In this document: in pieces, positions 12,491 to 38,773 of the stretch
How positions within the stretch are numbered: position 1 is the first letter of the stretch
How the letters are laid out: every line of letters begins with the position of its first letter
From: Atherinomorus stipes
Lineage: Eukaryota; Chordata; Actinopteri; Atheriniformes; Atherinidae
Assembly: GCA_023101725.1 (NCBI GenBank)
Contig: JALJCO010001220.1
Location: 372,001-436,000 of the forward strand
Reading direction: 5' to 3'
DNA: 64,000 nucleotides
Program-made: the position numbers and the translations under genes
The notes under the pieces: model-generated
Databases searched by the model: none
What the model saw: only the letters and a program-made list of their open reading frames with translations
Told to the model about the DNA's origin: nothing

Positions 12491-12859
12491 TAGGGGTGCA
12501 ATACGAAAAATCCATGGTTTGGTTCGGTTCAATATACTGTCACGGTCTGATATTTTTTTGATACAAAAAAAAAAAAAAACATTTGCATGGCTTTTTTAAC
12601 CCATTATCCTTTTGTGCCATCAGGGTGACACTTTACATGAACCCTATAGTACAGTAGTTCCAAACACCAGATCTGAATGTAGTTTAACACAGATCCACTG
12701 ATTTTTCAACACACAGCTCATCACCAGAACACAAAAGTTGATCAAATAAATAAAAAACCGCTGTATTGTTCGATACTCGATACATGGAGGTCATAGTTCA
12801 ATAATCACCTAAATGATTTGGTTCGATACAAATACTGTACATGTATTGCTGCACCCCTA
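12491..12859. mobile_element. Non-autonomous hAT-like element
   Basis: A 369 bp segment with short inverted ends TAGGGGTGCA (left) and TGCACCCCTA (right, 12850-12859). The subterminal sequence (GGTTTGGTTCGGTTC; mirrored as GATTTGGTTCGATAC on the right) is typical of fish hAT-derived short elements. The 8 bp flanks ATATTTAT (12483-12490) and ATATATAT (12860-12867) differ at one position and fit the 8 bp hAT target duplication, though both lie in simple sequence. No transposase is present. Confidence 0.65.
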
Positions 12860-12867
12860 ATATATAT

Positions 12868-12925
12868 ATGTGTATACTTATACACACACATATATATAGA
12901 GAGAGAGAGAGAGAGAGATATATTT
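12868..12925. repeat. TA/TG/GA simple sequence
   Basis: Mixed TATATG, CACA and GA dinucleotide runs directly right of the hAT-like element, so the element sits between two microsatellites. Confidence 0.8.
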
Positions 12926-15900
12926 TTTTTCACCTTCTAATGGGGTAAATATGCGCATTTACTAATGAAATGTAAGTAAGCAGAATTTTAGGTACTACGT
13001 ACTTTTACTTTGCTTCAGCATTTCTATTTGATGACATTTTTTTTCCTCTACTACACTTATCTCACAACTTTAGTTAATTCAAAGGTGATGGTTTTGCAGA
13101 GAAGAGCTTTAAAATAAGACATACAGGGTTTGTTTGACTTGTGATACCTTATAAAAAGCAGGGTCATATTTCAGAAGTCAAATGGTAATATTTTCCGTAA
13201 ACCGTCCCATATTGTACCATTTTAATTAGTATTCAAGTGAGTAAATATTGTAACAAGAATCAGACAAATGCTGAAAAAACATTTGTGGGATCAAGTCTGA
13301 TTTTGATTAACTAACTGAAAGAAAGAAAAAAAAAACACTAACTTTAATGTTGACTTTAATATCAATACTTGTACTTTTTTGTGTGTGCCTTTCATGCTGG
13401 TGGCTTTACTAAGGTTAAGGAGTGATTGGTTTTAACAAATCTCATTGATTTCTATTTATTATAACCCAGTAACCAGAGGAATGTGGTAGCATCAGATTAT
13501 TTTTTTTTTTTAGCTCATCTCGCTAAATACTGAGGCTTTTCATTTGAAATGTGATTCTATGTGCAGTTTTAAGTCAAAGTAATTTGATGTAGAAAAAAAA
13601 AACAGATTTGTAGATATTTATGGGTTTTTCTCCGTCTGTATGCTTATGTGTGTTCATGTGTGTGTAAGCCAGGTCTAAACCCAGCTCTCTGGAGGACCCT
13701 GCTGCCTGGATTCTGTCCTATCAGCGGACGACCATCTGCCCTCCTCCCGGCCCTCATGCTCCTGCAGGCATCCTTTTGCATTATTCATATTTTCACACAC
13801 AAAAACACACACTTATTCCTCCCTGCTCACAAGGCCTCACCTCGCATATCATGCATACAGCCACGTGTTAGTTAAAAAGCCTCACACACATACAGCTGCC
13901 ACCTCTGACACTGTACGCCATCTCACCAGAGATGATTCATACTCCACTATCATTGTCAGTCCTCAAACGTCTCCTCTGTCTTGTGTGGAAAGGTTCTCCG
14001 TGGGATTTCACACAATGGTGGCAGAAATCCGACCAACCAAAGCCGTCAAATATCATTCATCTGTTCCCTGCTGTTTGTCTCTTCCCCTTTTCATGCCTTC
14101 TTCTCACCCAAACCCACATTGCAGTCTCCCTAGCAGAACTCCCACAACTTGCCTTCTCTCACTTCTCTGCCCTCTTTTTTTCTCTGCGTTTCTCTAGAGA
14201 TCCAGCATGAGCACAAAGAAAAGGGTTCAGAGCTAATCCTTCGGCATTGTTGGGTGGGCTTAGTATTGTCATATGGTAGCAACCACAGAGGGACAGGGAT
14301 TATGGGACAGACATATGTTAGAGAGCACACACCTTTACATGAACGATTTAGCAAAGATTAGCTTTTTCTTAAAGAAAAAAATCTCAAGCAAATGACTTAA
14401 AACACACAAATAACTGAAACAAACCAACAGAAAATATCACAGCTATATTTAATGAAATACTATAATGAATTCATTTTCATACAGCTTTTCTTCTCTAGTT
14501 ATGATACATTCATAAGAATCTTTTTTTTTAACCTTACAGAACATTTTCTTTTAGGTCAAGTTGGTATATTAATTTAATGTTTTGTGGCTTTTTTTTATTT
14601 ACAGACTGATGCGACTCCACAAGTATTTCAGCACACACAACATCAAGAGACAATGCAATATGGCTTCTAGTCTAAAGCAGAAATTATGATGGGAAAGCAG
14701 CTGGAATGGTGGGGTCAAACCCCGGCCCCTGACCTTTAAATGCCGAGGAGCGCAGAGACACATGGAGCTGGCCACAGACACACATCAGAAAGGACTTCTG
14801 CAGTTTTGTCCCACAACAGGTGAACTGCAGCGGGGAAAAAAAGGGTGAAGAGACTGATAATCAGCAGGTTGACCCACCGCACCCTGCTGACCTGAGATCA
14901 AGCAGTTAGTCTGGAGTTGTGGTTTCAGGAACAGGAAGCTCGCAGAGTAAAATTTCAGCTTCTTTTAGATTTATGACAGGAGCAGAGATGATACTCTATC
15001 ATGATGAATTTGAACGTTTAACAAGAGTCATCTGAACAGGAGCACATGCAGCTATGAAATGAGTAACAGCATGGAAATATGCAGTTTGCACAGTGTTACA
15101 TGTCAGCAGGAGTCTAGGGAGAACGTAACGTATTGCACTTATACCCAGATCAGTAAGTCAGTTTTAGAACAATTCTCATCCATTGAACAAAACACATGTA
15201 AACATAAGAGTAAAAATACAAAATAACAAACAATATTAATCAATCAACATTAAATTAATATCAATACATAAATGTAACATATAAAAACAAAATGTGGCTG
15301 GCACTGGTTAACTGTTAACTGGTAAACAGTTAAGCTTCAGTTCTCATAAGGCTTCTGACCACTGACGAGAGAAGGCAGTAGCATGCAGGCAAGGAATTAT
15401 AAGACACCAAAACAAACATTTCCTGTAAAGATTTTCAGTTTCAACCAGCGTTAGTTTCCTGAAATTCAGCAACATCTTACACACACATAAACACACCAAC
15501 CAGTAATGACTCCTCTGATGTCTTTCTCCTAAGTGTTTTGCTTTAAGCCCAGTATTTTAATCTAAAATGATACTGATTATTTCCTAAAATCTCACAACTT
15601 CTCATCAAATTCTATTAATGTTGCCAAACTGTTTCTCATTGTTAACTATTCATGCTCATTGTTTTTTCATGAGGAAACCTACATGAAACTGCTGGGCATA
15701 ATGCTTCACTCATGTATGGAAATATCAATATTTTCAATCCTGATCCTATAAGAGATGTTTTTGAAAAGGATCCTGTAAATTTGGTTTATCATAACCAAAT
15801 TTGGCTCAATACAAATAATGAACATGAAATTTTACATTTCGGTTCAATGATTTCTTCTAAAGTATTAGCTAACATTCACTGATACACCCATAAATATTTC

Positions 15901-18003
15901 TTCATGAAGACTCATACCAGGATTTCATATGGTAACATTTTTCCAGCAACTTTAAAGCATCTTTACATGTCTCAGAGAGCTTTAGTTTCCGTCCTCAGTG
16001 CAGTTTGTCTTTAATGGTGTACAGTAGCAGCAGTCCAAACAGCCACTGCATATAGATGCAGGATCAAATGACTAAACACAGAGAAATAATGGCTGGATCA
16101 GCCATTAAAGAGATTTTTGTAAAAGATTTTTTAAAGCAGCCGATCCAGTGGATCTTTGGATCTCTGTGTCCCCTCTCTTTAAACAAATAGAAGCAAGTGT
16201 TTTTGCCTGGTTGACTGCTGAGTCTTGCTCTGTGAAGATTCCCAACCTGATTTCTATCTAAACTAGATAATTACTAAGAGGCAACATAAGCAGTGCCATC
16301 ATGCTATCACAGTTGGATGTTTTTTGTCTTAATAAAGCTTAGTGAGCAACAGTGAGCACTGATGATACTTTACATGTGTGTATCTGTGTGCCTTAGGTGA
16401 GAAAGCTTCCCTAATATGGCATCATTCATGCACAAACGCTGACTCCACATGTAACATGGACAGAAGCATATGTAAGCTGTACTCTTTGCTCGCACCTTAA
16501 GCAGCCTGAAAACACCGTATTGGTGCTGTATGAGCATTTGCTGAACGACAAACACACATCAAGCCTGCACCATGCCGTCACACCCCCCCAAATCCTGCAC
16601 AGTCCACTTAAGCATAAAGTAAAAGTGAACAGCGTCTGCTCTCTTATTGCTTTACATAATGTTTTCTTGGGAAAGCATCAGTTTAAAATGGAGAAGAACA
16701 AAAAAACAAAACAAAAAAAAAAGTTTGAAAAGATCCACCAGCTACATTTTCTTGTAGATGATTTGGCCAGAGGCACTGACAAAGAAAAAACAAAGAATCT
16801 GCATCATGACATCAAACTTGAACAGGCCAGCTAAGAAATGTAGATAAATTAGTCTACATGAAGCATTAAGGGACAATTCGTGGGCACGTACCAGCCATGC
16901 ATTTCAATTCACAATACATGAATTCACTATGTTTTAAAAAAAGATTGATTGACTCGCTCTCAATTTAATGCACATAAAACATCTCTTTTGACCGAAAGCT
17001 ACATCCCCATGGGATGTATGTTGTGTGTGTGTGATGTGTGTATGATTCTAATACGGGGATATTTATTAATTTTCTTGTTTTTTGGCAACTTGTTGTGTGT
17101 ATGAGGCAAACTACAGTTGCAAAGTGCTCCATTATTTACTCAGAAATCTTACAGCAATACTTAAATATGGGCAGCAGGCATCACTGTAGCATCCCTGTTG
17201 TGTAAACAGATGCAAGGGCTCCTCTTTCTGATCCCAGATCAGCAGAGTGGGTATCTGGGAGACAGTTTGTGTCCAACACAGAGGGGCTTTTGAAGAAGAA
17301 ACACCAACAGTATTTACACCATATCATAAATAGGATGATTCTTTATCTATATTCTTTATATTCACAATATAATCAAATATTCTATCTATTAAATATGAGA
17401 ATTCAATCAGATTGCTTTATATATTTACACTAAATTGTATTCATTCACGAATCCTGTACAGCTCCTTAAGTGTTGATGTAATTTCAGCACAAGGCGTTAA
17501 CGGATCAAAACACTCACAAGGCTGGGTGGTGCAAATTGCTACGAGGGACCACAGGGGGAGCACAGACGCACGTAGTTGCCATGGTTACAGCTATGCAACA
17601 CGAGAAAAAAGGTTGTGACTGCAGATGATGTTAACCTCGTGGAGGAGTTTCTCAGCGACAGCGTCATTTACTCCTTTCTAGTTCCTACATTTCAACCAGC
17701 TCCTCTTTTGTTTTTCAAAATCTCCACTTCAACTTTTTTTTTTTTTACGTTCTCGTTCTTCTCTCAATTTATTCCTTTTTGATCTAAAGTGTGTTGCATT
17801 TTTTCCGTTCTACTGCAATCGTTCCTCCACTACAGTTTGCAGTTTCATGTCCTCTACATCTCAGCTGACGCGGGCAACGGCAGAAAGAGTCCCCAACTTT
17901 TTTCTTCTGCTAAAAGAGGTAGGGGGACGTGCACAGGTAGGATGCAGCTCCCTCCTGTGGTGTGTGTATATGTAGAGTGTGTACACTATAAGTGTGTGTT
18001 TTG

Positions 18004-31038
<13,035 letters not shown>

Positions 31039-34000
31039 CTAAGACTGGCTGTAGGAGTTGCCTTGGTTCCCATTGGAGCTCTGATCACTCTCACTGCAGA
31101 CAGAGAATAATTACAGATAACTGAGATGAAGTGCAGCATGTCAGCTTTCCCAGTGTGCACCTTATTCCAGGCTGCAAGACATTAACCCTGAAACTGTCAA
31201 GCAAAAGCAGCTAAATAGTAACTTGAATGCAAAGTTTGATGTTTGTCTAATATGTAAAATGTATTTTCTAACACTGTACAGTTGTCAGAAAGTACTTCTA
31301 TTTTGTTCAGTTATTGATCAGCTGTGATAAGAGCAAAACCCACTCCTGTAGCTTTACCTTGTCATGACACTGGGAAAATCCAGCTGTGTGTTGTATAGGT
31401 ATTGAGTAAATAGTCATTGTACATAAATATCTTCAAATCTGCTTGTACCACATACAATGAGAAACCCCAGCAGACATACCTGTTAGGCGGCGGTTTGGGT
31501 TTTGGCATCTTGTTGAGGACACCAGCTATCTCTTTCCTGTCGTCAAAATTTTTCCACTGATCATAGAGCTTCAGAATGACACGGATGATCTCCAGGATCT
31601 TAAAATGCACATAAACACAAGTCAGTTCACTTTTCCATTCATACATTTTTTCTGAGAACCAATCTTGGATAAGCAAGGTCATTAGATTCATTGACAATCT
31701 CCAGCTCCTCCAGAGGGATTGTGAGGCATTCTCGGGCCAGATGGTGAAAGATTCAACCCGCTCAGGGACGCATCACCCGGGTTCATCTGGTGTTTCGGGC
31801 CTCACAACATCATAAACCCTCGTCCAGGTGACCCAGCGGAGGTTGATCAGACCCTGGCTTGCGTCCCGGTGGCGTAAGACCGCAGCTCACCCTTCTTTAT
31901 CCAAAGCCATCTGGAAGCTCTCTCAGCTGTCAAGGAAAATATAATCCCCCTAAATATATAATCCCCCTAACATGTTCTGTGCCTTCCTCAGGGTCTTGTG
32001 CAAATTGGGTGAAAAGACATCTAAAAGGAGACAACCAGAGAGCATCCTGCTCCAATGCTCACACCAACTCAGCGGTCTCCTGCCAATGTGGAGGAGTGGC
32101 GGCTTTTTCCCAGTCTCAACCCAGATGTCCGGGCTCCTCACCTTAAACCTGAATCTTTTTTGTAATCATTCTCATGTAAAAATATACACACAGGAAGTGG
32201 TTGTTTTATCTTTCTAGCTACAAGTTACATTAATACTGAAACTGATATTTTATTCTTGTTTTATGTGTTTTTCCACATCTTCACAATTAACATTGATGGT
32301 GGCTACAAAATGCAGTTATTATGCCAAAACTTTACCCAAGCAAAAGACAATAATGAGAATTCTCCATTTACTAAAAAAAACAAAAACATGCTATCTGCAT
32401 CCATCTCACTGATCTTCAACCTGCATTCATGTTAATTATAAAGCCAATTTCATACTTGATACTACTTGAACGTGTAAACATGAACAGCAGTTTATGCTGT
32501 GAACAGATGAACTTGGACATTACATGGCCGATGCTACACTCTGCAGCATTAAAAGTTACATTTAATCCATTTTCACTCGTGTTCCTTGATGCAATACAAA
32601 GAACAACCAGATGCTTCAGTGTCCCAAAGTTAACCAATTCAGATTTTTTTTCTCAAATTTTTAAACAGATATTAATCTTACTTTGTCCATGTCCACGGAG
32701 AGCTCTGCAAACCACTGCCTCGCATCTTTCTGCTGAACCACACAGGCAACATGTAGACAGGCTGCAAGAGGAACAGAAGAACTGATTAAGTCACATTTAA
32801 TTAAACCTATCAGCCATAAATGCATTTAACAGCTGCAATTAAAAAAGCAAGGGGACAACTCTTACCCAGGGCAATCATGAAGGGAGGGTATAGCAGACAC
32901 AGATCTGTCCTGTACGTGTCATTCACTATTCGCCTGGTTAAGATGGATGACAGGGTGAGTGATGACACCCATAACAGCTTAATCAAACATGCTTTTGGAG
33001 GTAGAGTGTGCAGTATCATACCAGGCCAGAGGCAGCAGCATGTCCTCCTGTCCCATATCCTGCACATACTGCAGCAGTGGTCTGTAGGGGTGGTACACAA
33101 TCAGGCAGCAGTCCTGAAACATGAAATCAATCAATCAATGAAAGTCATCCAGAAAACCACTCAACAATAAGGTGCATTTCGTTCTCTGCTCACCATCAAC
33201 TCTAAAAGGTAGAATTCACATTCTAATATCTGTAGAGACAGAAATCAGAGGAGAGTTAACAACTTTTAAAGAAAAATGCATGGTGCACTTGGTGGAGATC
33301 CAAGAAATTAAAACCTCATATTATATCACAAACCCTGCAAAACAGTGGAGAATGCCTGTAATTTGGATTCTGATGGTGGAATTTTTTTTTTTGATAGTGT
33401 GCAGTACACTTCGTTACTTTTATGCTCCTTTATTCCCTTAAGTAATACTATCCAAACAGACTGCTTAAATCCTGTTCAATGTAAAATCTGCATTAAATTA
33501 ATTTATGCTTCAGGTATCAATGTTAAGCCCTGAAAAAAGTGCCCAAACACTGTTAACCACTAGATTTATTTGCCCTTTTTAACTTTATTGCAATTGACCT
33601 TGCAGACACCAAAACTGTTGTTGTTGCCCCGTCTGTCCCCACGCCACCACCATCACTCTCTTTTACTATGTCTGCAATGTGGACAAGAAAAATTATGTTT
33701 ATGAGTCACGGCACTTTGCTAACTAATTCTCTGCTGTGTGAACCACTCCCTCCTTTTGTCGCTCCACAGTGGCCCTCTGTAATTAATAGTTTACACAGCA
33801 GCGTGTCAGAGCAGACCTGGTGACGTTCTGGCAGCTCTGTGGCGATGAGTAAATGATTGGTAGATGGGTAAATTAAATGCTGGCAGCGCACTGAGACACG
33901 CAGCACAGAAGAGGTGAGTGGACCTTTGCACACTGCACAAAGCCATCTCCCATACCAACTAAGTTTTTGTCACTAGAGTGCAAACATTAGCTGAGGAATT

Positions 34001-35367
34001 TTGCGTACTGATAGACAGTAATGTGGCAACACTGTGACATAGTGTAAGGGGTTCTTGGTAGGCTGTAATTCAGCACTGTAGTACATAAATAACTGCAGAG
34101 GAAGAAGTGTCATGCCTGGCTTACCTCATGTTTTGGCATGAGGCTTCTTGAGAAGCTTGCATTGGTGAATTTTATTTGTGATATATTGTGATATAATTTG
34201 ATCAATTCTAAAATGAGGGTCATCATGAAAATCGCCTCTATTGAGTTAAACTTTGTCAATTAACTCCAACCTTTCTCATGTATGAAACCCATGCTGATAA
34301 GAGGCTTGACAACCTCTCAAGGCAAACACACGTTTACATTACTCCTTGTGAACTTGCTAAGAGATAAAACGTAAGTTGCAATAAAAAAAAAAAAAAAAGT
34401 CACACTTACATGATTCATTCTGTAGGGGAACTCCTTTGGAAAGGCATAGGAAAATCTCGTTTTCACTGTTTGGGGAAAAAGAAACATGAACATACAGCAT
34501 CTGCTGCAAGAGGAGCTCAACAACTCAAGTTTAGGTAACTAAATGTGTTCCTAAGTGTAATCACTTACACACAGATGTTGCTGCAGAAATCAGCCTAGTG
34601 TTGGACACAACTCCAAATTCCTAAAGTAACAAATCATCAGTTTACATCAGACACACACGTACATACACATAAATATTATATATATATATTTGCTGGGGTG
34701 CTACAGATTGTTATTTCATGATTTATTTACAAAATTCCTTACCTCAACTTTTGAAGCCAAGAAAACACAAGTAGGAGCCATGAGCACTGGATCTATACTC
34801 TTCAGAGAATATCTGAAAAAACAGAAAATAATAATATAATGTTTCTGCTGAAAAATAACATTAGGACAATAAAAATGCAAATTAATTGCAAATGAGGCTA
34901 ATAATACAGTTCCACTAAGTACAATAAGCAGGAAGGTGCAATGATGAAAAATATTAAGTTGTGAACCTGTTTAAGGTTTATATTCATTTGTTTAATTAAT
35001 TAGCTGCAGTCTGTTCATCTCGATCCTATTCTGGGCTCTCATGCACTGAATTTTCAGACAACTGGATACACATTAAACTCTTCTATAGATTTTTCTGTTC
35101 CTGTACAAACAATAGACCAAATCCAAAATAATGACAGAGGACAACATTCACAGGCAGATTGTATCTCAGTGATTTTGTCTGATGAGATTACTACAGACAA
35201 CTGCTCAATTTAAGCCGCACAGTATATGCAGAATTATCATTTAAGTAATTTAAAACACATCTCAAGGAGATAACTTACATAAAACTCAAAAGTTTGGTTA
35301 GCAGATATGGTTTTGTATGTGTGTGGACAAACACACACACCAAATCATGTAGATGATCAAGCGCTGC

Positions 35368-35408
<41 letters not shown>

Positions 35409-36536
35409 AAAGTCTGATAAGTTTGCCAACTAAATATAGCAGATCTGTAATGGCTACACCTTTTAAATTGTACAAACTTAATAGTAAAAGCAAAGTCCCA
35501 TAAGAAAGGTATCACTTTATTTACGTGATCAAAAGTGGGAATAACAAACAGGTTCCAAATTTTCCTACCCATTAGTTCCTGGGCTCATTATAATGATTGT
35601 CAACATGATTGTTTGGCATTTTACACATAGCCAAAAAATGATGCCATGATGAGGCATCTAGCCAGCTGGAAAGCTGACACAAGAAGAGGTCATGAATGAA
35701 GTTTTATATTAAAAGCATGCTGTACAAATAAGCAATCACTCATCAATTCTAGATTATGAAACATGCTGTTGTTCTTGGGATGCACCTGGCCAGCAAAAGC
35801 TTTATATGCTCACTGAATAAGGGATATGATGAATAAAAGAAAGGGGAACCGCCATCAATATGCGGTAAATTAAAAAAAAAAAAAAAAAAAAACTAAGCAG
35901 GAGACCTAAAGGTTGATACAATTTCAAAATTTCAAACTCATTCACTTAAATTTACCAGACTATCCTTGACGTCCGAGTACAAACATTTACTCTAACCATT
36001 AAATAAAAGTTTTGAAATCAAATGTCTCATAATTTGTTTTACCCATATTCTTATAGTCCGCTTTACAAATAAGAAACACAAATGTACAAAATCTAGTCCA
36101 CTCTACCCACCTCTTTCCCACAGAGAGGGAGCTGCTTTTAAACCACCATGAATAACCACAAAATGTACATAAAAGATGGATTTAGCTTCAAAATCAGGAA
36201 AGTAAAGCCACTGTGAAAGTTTCAAATGCAGGATTCTCAATGGATGGACAGGAAAGGACAACACCTTTGGTTGCCAAAATTATTGGGATGTACTTGAAGT
36301 TTTTATGTCTTGCTCAAATCCACTTTAATATACAGAAGACTGGGGACAGACCCCCATACTACAGTATTTAGCAGGGAAACCCTTCTTTCACTTGGGCCAC
36401 AGACACTAATGGTGTCCAAAAAGCTATTAAAGCAATTAAGTGAGTTATTTAGGCGGAAACTGAAAATGCCTGGTCTCCAGGGCAAAAACATTTAAAGTTT
36501 TTCAATTCTTTTTAAAGATCAAGTGGCGTTTTATTT

Positions 36537-36571
<35 letters not shown>

Positions 36572-37592
36572 ATTTATATGAAAAACATTCTGTTGTGCAT
36601 TTTATTCTCTCTGTCTTTCTTTACTTTTTACCCCATTTTTTTTTAATTGACCATATCTTTTAGAAAACAGAACCAGGAAAAAGTATATGGAAACACTTGT
36701 TTTCATCTTCTACTAACAAGCTTCCCTTCAAGACTGCTTAGAGTCGTTAGTTGTGCATATTGCTCAGAAGCCTATATTTCAACTCAGTTTCTTCCCTGTG
36801 ACCACAATAACTAGCAAAATTGAAAACTAAATTAGTGTTTTATCAATTCATCCCATGTCCAACAGTGAACTGTGGCAGAGCTCCTTACCTGGCATAGAAG
36901 CGTTTAAAGTACACAGTTGCAGTAGCAATGACCTGCTGCCGCAGTTTCAGGTGTTCGCCCAAAGACTGAATCACTGAAAGACAGTTAAATGTACACTTTA
37001 TAATCATACTTAGCAAAGTTGTGAACATTTGAAACAGAACTGACAAAAAAATACATCACATCATGTATTAGTAACAGACACAGTTAATAAAGAAATAAAC
37101 TATTAATAAAAAACATACCATTGGCGAAAAATATCTGTAGCTTCCAGTACTCCTCTTCTGTAAGGAATTTCAGGTCCTTCTGTCGCTCTTTCATGAGATC
37201 TTGTTTATCCAAGACCCACTGCAGACTTGAACACAAATTAGGCAAAATAGTTTCAACACAGGCGCTCAACTTGTTAAATTGCGAAGGAGCTCGTAGACAA
37301 CACAACAGCGACCTAAAGCGCGATACTAGCCAGCTGTATTGCTGCCCCGAGAAATAGTAAGAGTAGCTTGCTACTTTTAAAACAGCTTTTTATTGTTTGC
37401 TTGTCTTTGTTTAACCAACTACGTTATGTCGTAGCAACAGTTAGAGGAAACTGATAGCTCTGCCACCGCCGAATACAGACACGCTGGGCATAGGCCTCAA
37501 AGCAAAGACGGCGATTTACGCTATAGACGCAATAAGTAAAACAAAATTAAATAAACTTACTAATGTGAACTCTGCCAGAAGTTCCCCGCCAT
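31039..37592 (-). CDS. ccnc: Cyclin C
   Basis: Twelve coding exons in transcript order: 37592-37561, 37225-37119, 36973-36889, 34812-34743, 34620-34569, 34465-34410, 33229-33194, 33113-33022, 32933-32866, 32761-32682, 31598-31480, 31093-31039. They join in phase to 283 residues, the same length as human cyclin C. The start MAGNFWQSSHYLQW, cyclin-box segments (RQQVIATATVYFKRFYAR, PTCVFLASKVEEFGV) and the tail PKPKPPPN...SYSQS are near-identical to vertebrate cyclin C. Together with CDK8/19, MED12 and MED13 it forms the Mediator kinase module in the nucleus. Exon 7 is only 36 nt (ILECEFYLLELM). The tail shows SESDQSSNGNQGN in place of the mammalian SEGEQGPNGSQN. Intron 10 (31599-32681) holds LINE-like debris. 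Confidence 0.96.
31690..32150. mobile_element. LINE-derived fragment
   Basis: Words such as CAGCTCCTCCAGAGGGAT, AGGCATTCTCGGGCCAG, GAGAGCATCCTGCTCCAATG and AATGTGGAGGAGTGGCGGCT match, with decay, a ubiquitous fish LINE coding/3' region. It is truncated at both ends, has no intact ORF and lies in ccnc intron 10. The family (L2/Rex-like) is inferred. Confidence 0.45.
35372..35403. repeat. (TA)n microsatellite
   Basis: TA run in ccnc intron 3. Confidence 0.9.
36540..36571. repeat. Poly(A) run
   Basis: Uninterrupted A homopolymer of about 32 bases in ccnc intron 3. Confidence 0.9.
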
Positions 37593-37709
37593 GTTCTAGC
37601 AGTTGAGGTAGCGAAAGTACACTTTAAATTGATATTATTTTGTCTACAAAGAGGTGAATAATACAGGGAAATAGTTATGCTAGCTAAAGGTAGAGTAACA
37701 TCATAAACC

Positions 37710-37739
37710 TTCCGGAACCTTGAAATTATAGTTCCGGAA
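37710..37739. promoter_or_regulatory. Paired palindromic ETS-type sites near the ccnc start
   Basis: TTCCGGAA occurs at 37710-37717 and again at 37732-37739, about 120-150 bp upstream of the ccnc ATG. The CCGGAA core binds ETS/GABP factors and is typical of TATA-less housekeeping promoters. No TATA box is present. Confidence 0.5.
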
Positions 37740-38678
37740 TCCTTTTACCGCCCCGAAAATACGAATGAAAATAAATAAATGGATAAATAAAATAAAGAAA
37801 TAGGATTTAAGATCAAATTTATGGCAGGACATGGACAATAATAGGGTTCATTAACCACTAAAAAAGAAAAATAAATACATACAAAAAATATGTAATTGGA
37901 CAAACAATAATATAATAAATGCAGTGCACCAACAGACATTTTTGTGATGTGTTTTGTAAGAGGGATTTGTTTGAATGATCAAAAATAACAAGGGTTACAC
38001 AGCTAAGCTTTTACCAGTTTTGATAAGAATCACCCAACCTACATTTATTCTGTTTTTGTTTGTCTATTTTTTCCCGTTTTTACCCTTCACCTTTTATTTT
38101 GAGAGTTTAATACAGTTTATTAAATAATAAAACAGATAAATCGGAAGCATTTACTTAAATTAGAAAAGCAGCATACCATTTATTCTAGATTACACATAAT
38201 CCAGATGCATTTTGTCTGAGTCCTGTTTTCTACAAATGAATTATTTTGACCAAATATTGGACATGCTAAAGTTGTTTTAACAATTTCAAATGTGTATTAA
38301 AAAACACTGACAATTATTAAACTCAGAATTTCATCTCTGCATTTATTAAACTAAAACTGCAATAGTATGATATTTTTTGTGTTTGAATTAGACACAAATA
38401 TTTAGATTAAATCACATTTTGTAATGTAATATTTATTGCAAAAATGCCATGCAATTTGAAATTATTATCTGACTAAATTTAAGAGTAATTAAAGTAACTT
38501 TTACAGGTAAGTCAATATGACAGCTGATCATCCTGAAAGTACAGTGTAATTCTTTCATCAGTCTATAGGCTGTATGAATTATTTGACATGACATTGATAG
38601 ATGTTTCTTGGGACATTCACCCATGGGTTGGGAGGGCTCAACATTCCTCTGTAGTGTTAAGGGAAGGGCTCAGAAGGG

Positions 38679-38685
38679 TATAAAG
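38679..38685 (+). promoter_or_regulatory. TATA box of the intermediate filament gene
   Basis: TATAAAG at 38679-38685, 89 bp before the ATG at 38774. The 5' UTR would be about 60 bp. Confidence 0.65.
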
Positions 38686-38773
38686 ACCCCACCACCAAAG
38701 GCTGCGAAAAAAAAGAGTGAGGGACCTGTTTCCAGTCTTCAGCTGACGTTGCATCAATTTAAGAACCATCAGC

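Noticed and set aside
36240..36500. Possible coding fragment within ccnc intron 3 (open on both strands, about 60 codons)
   Set aside because: No family recognised and no splice phase compatible with ccnc; possibly decayed repeat.
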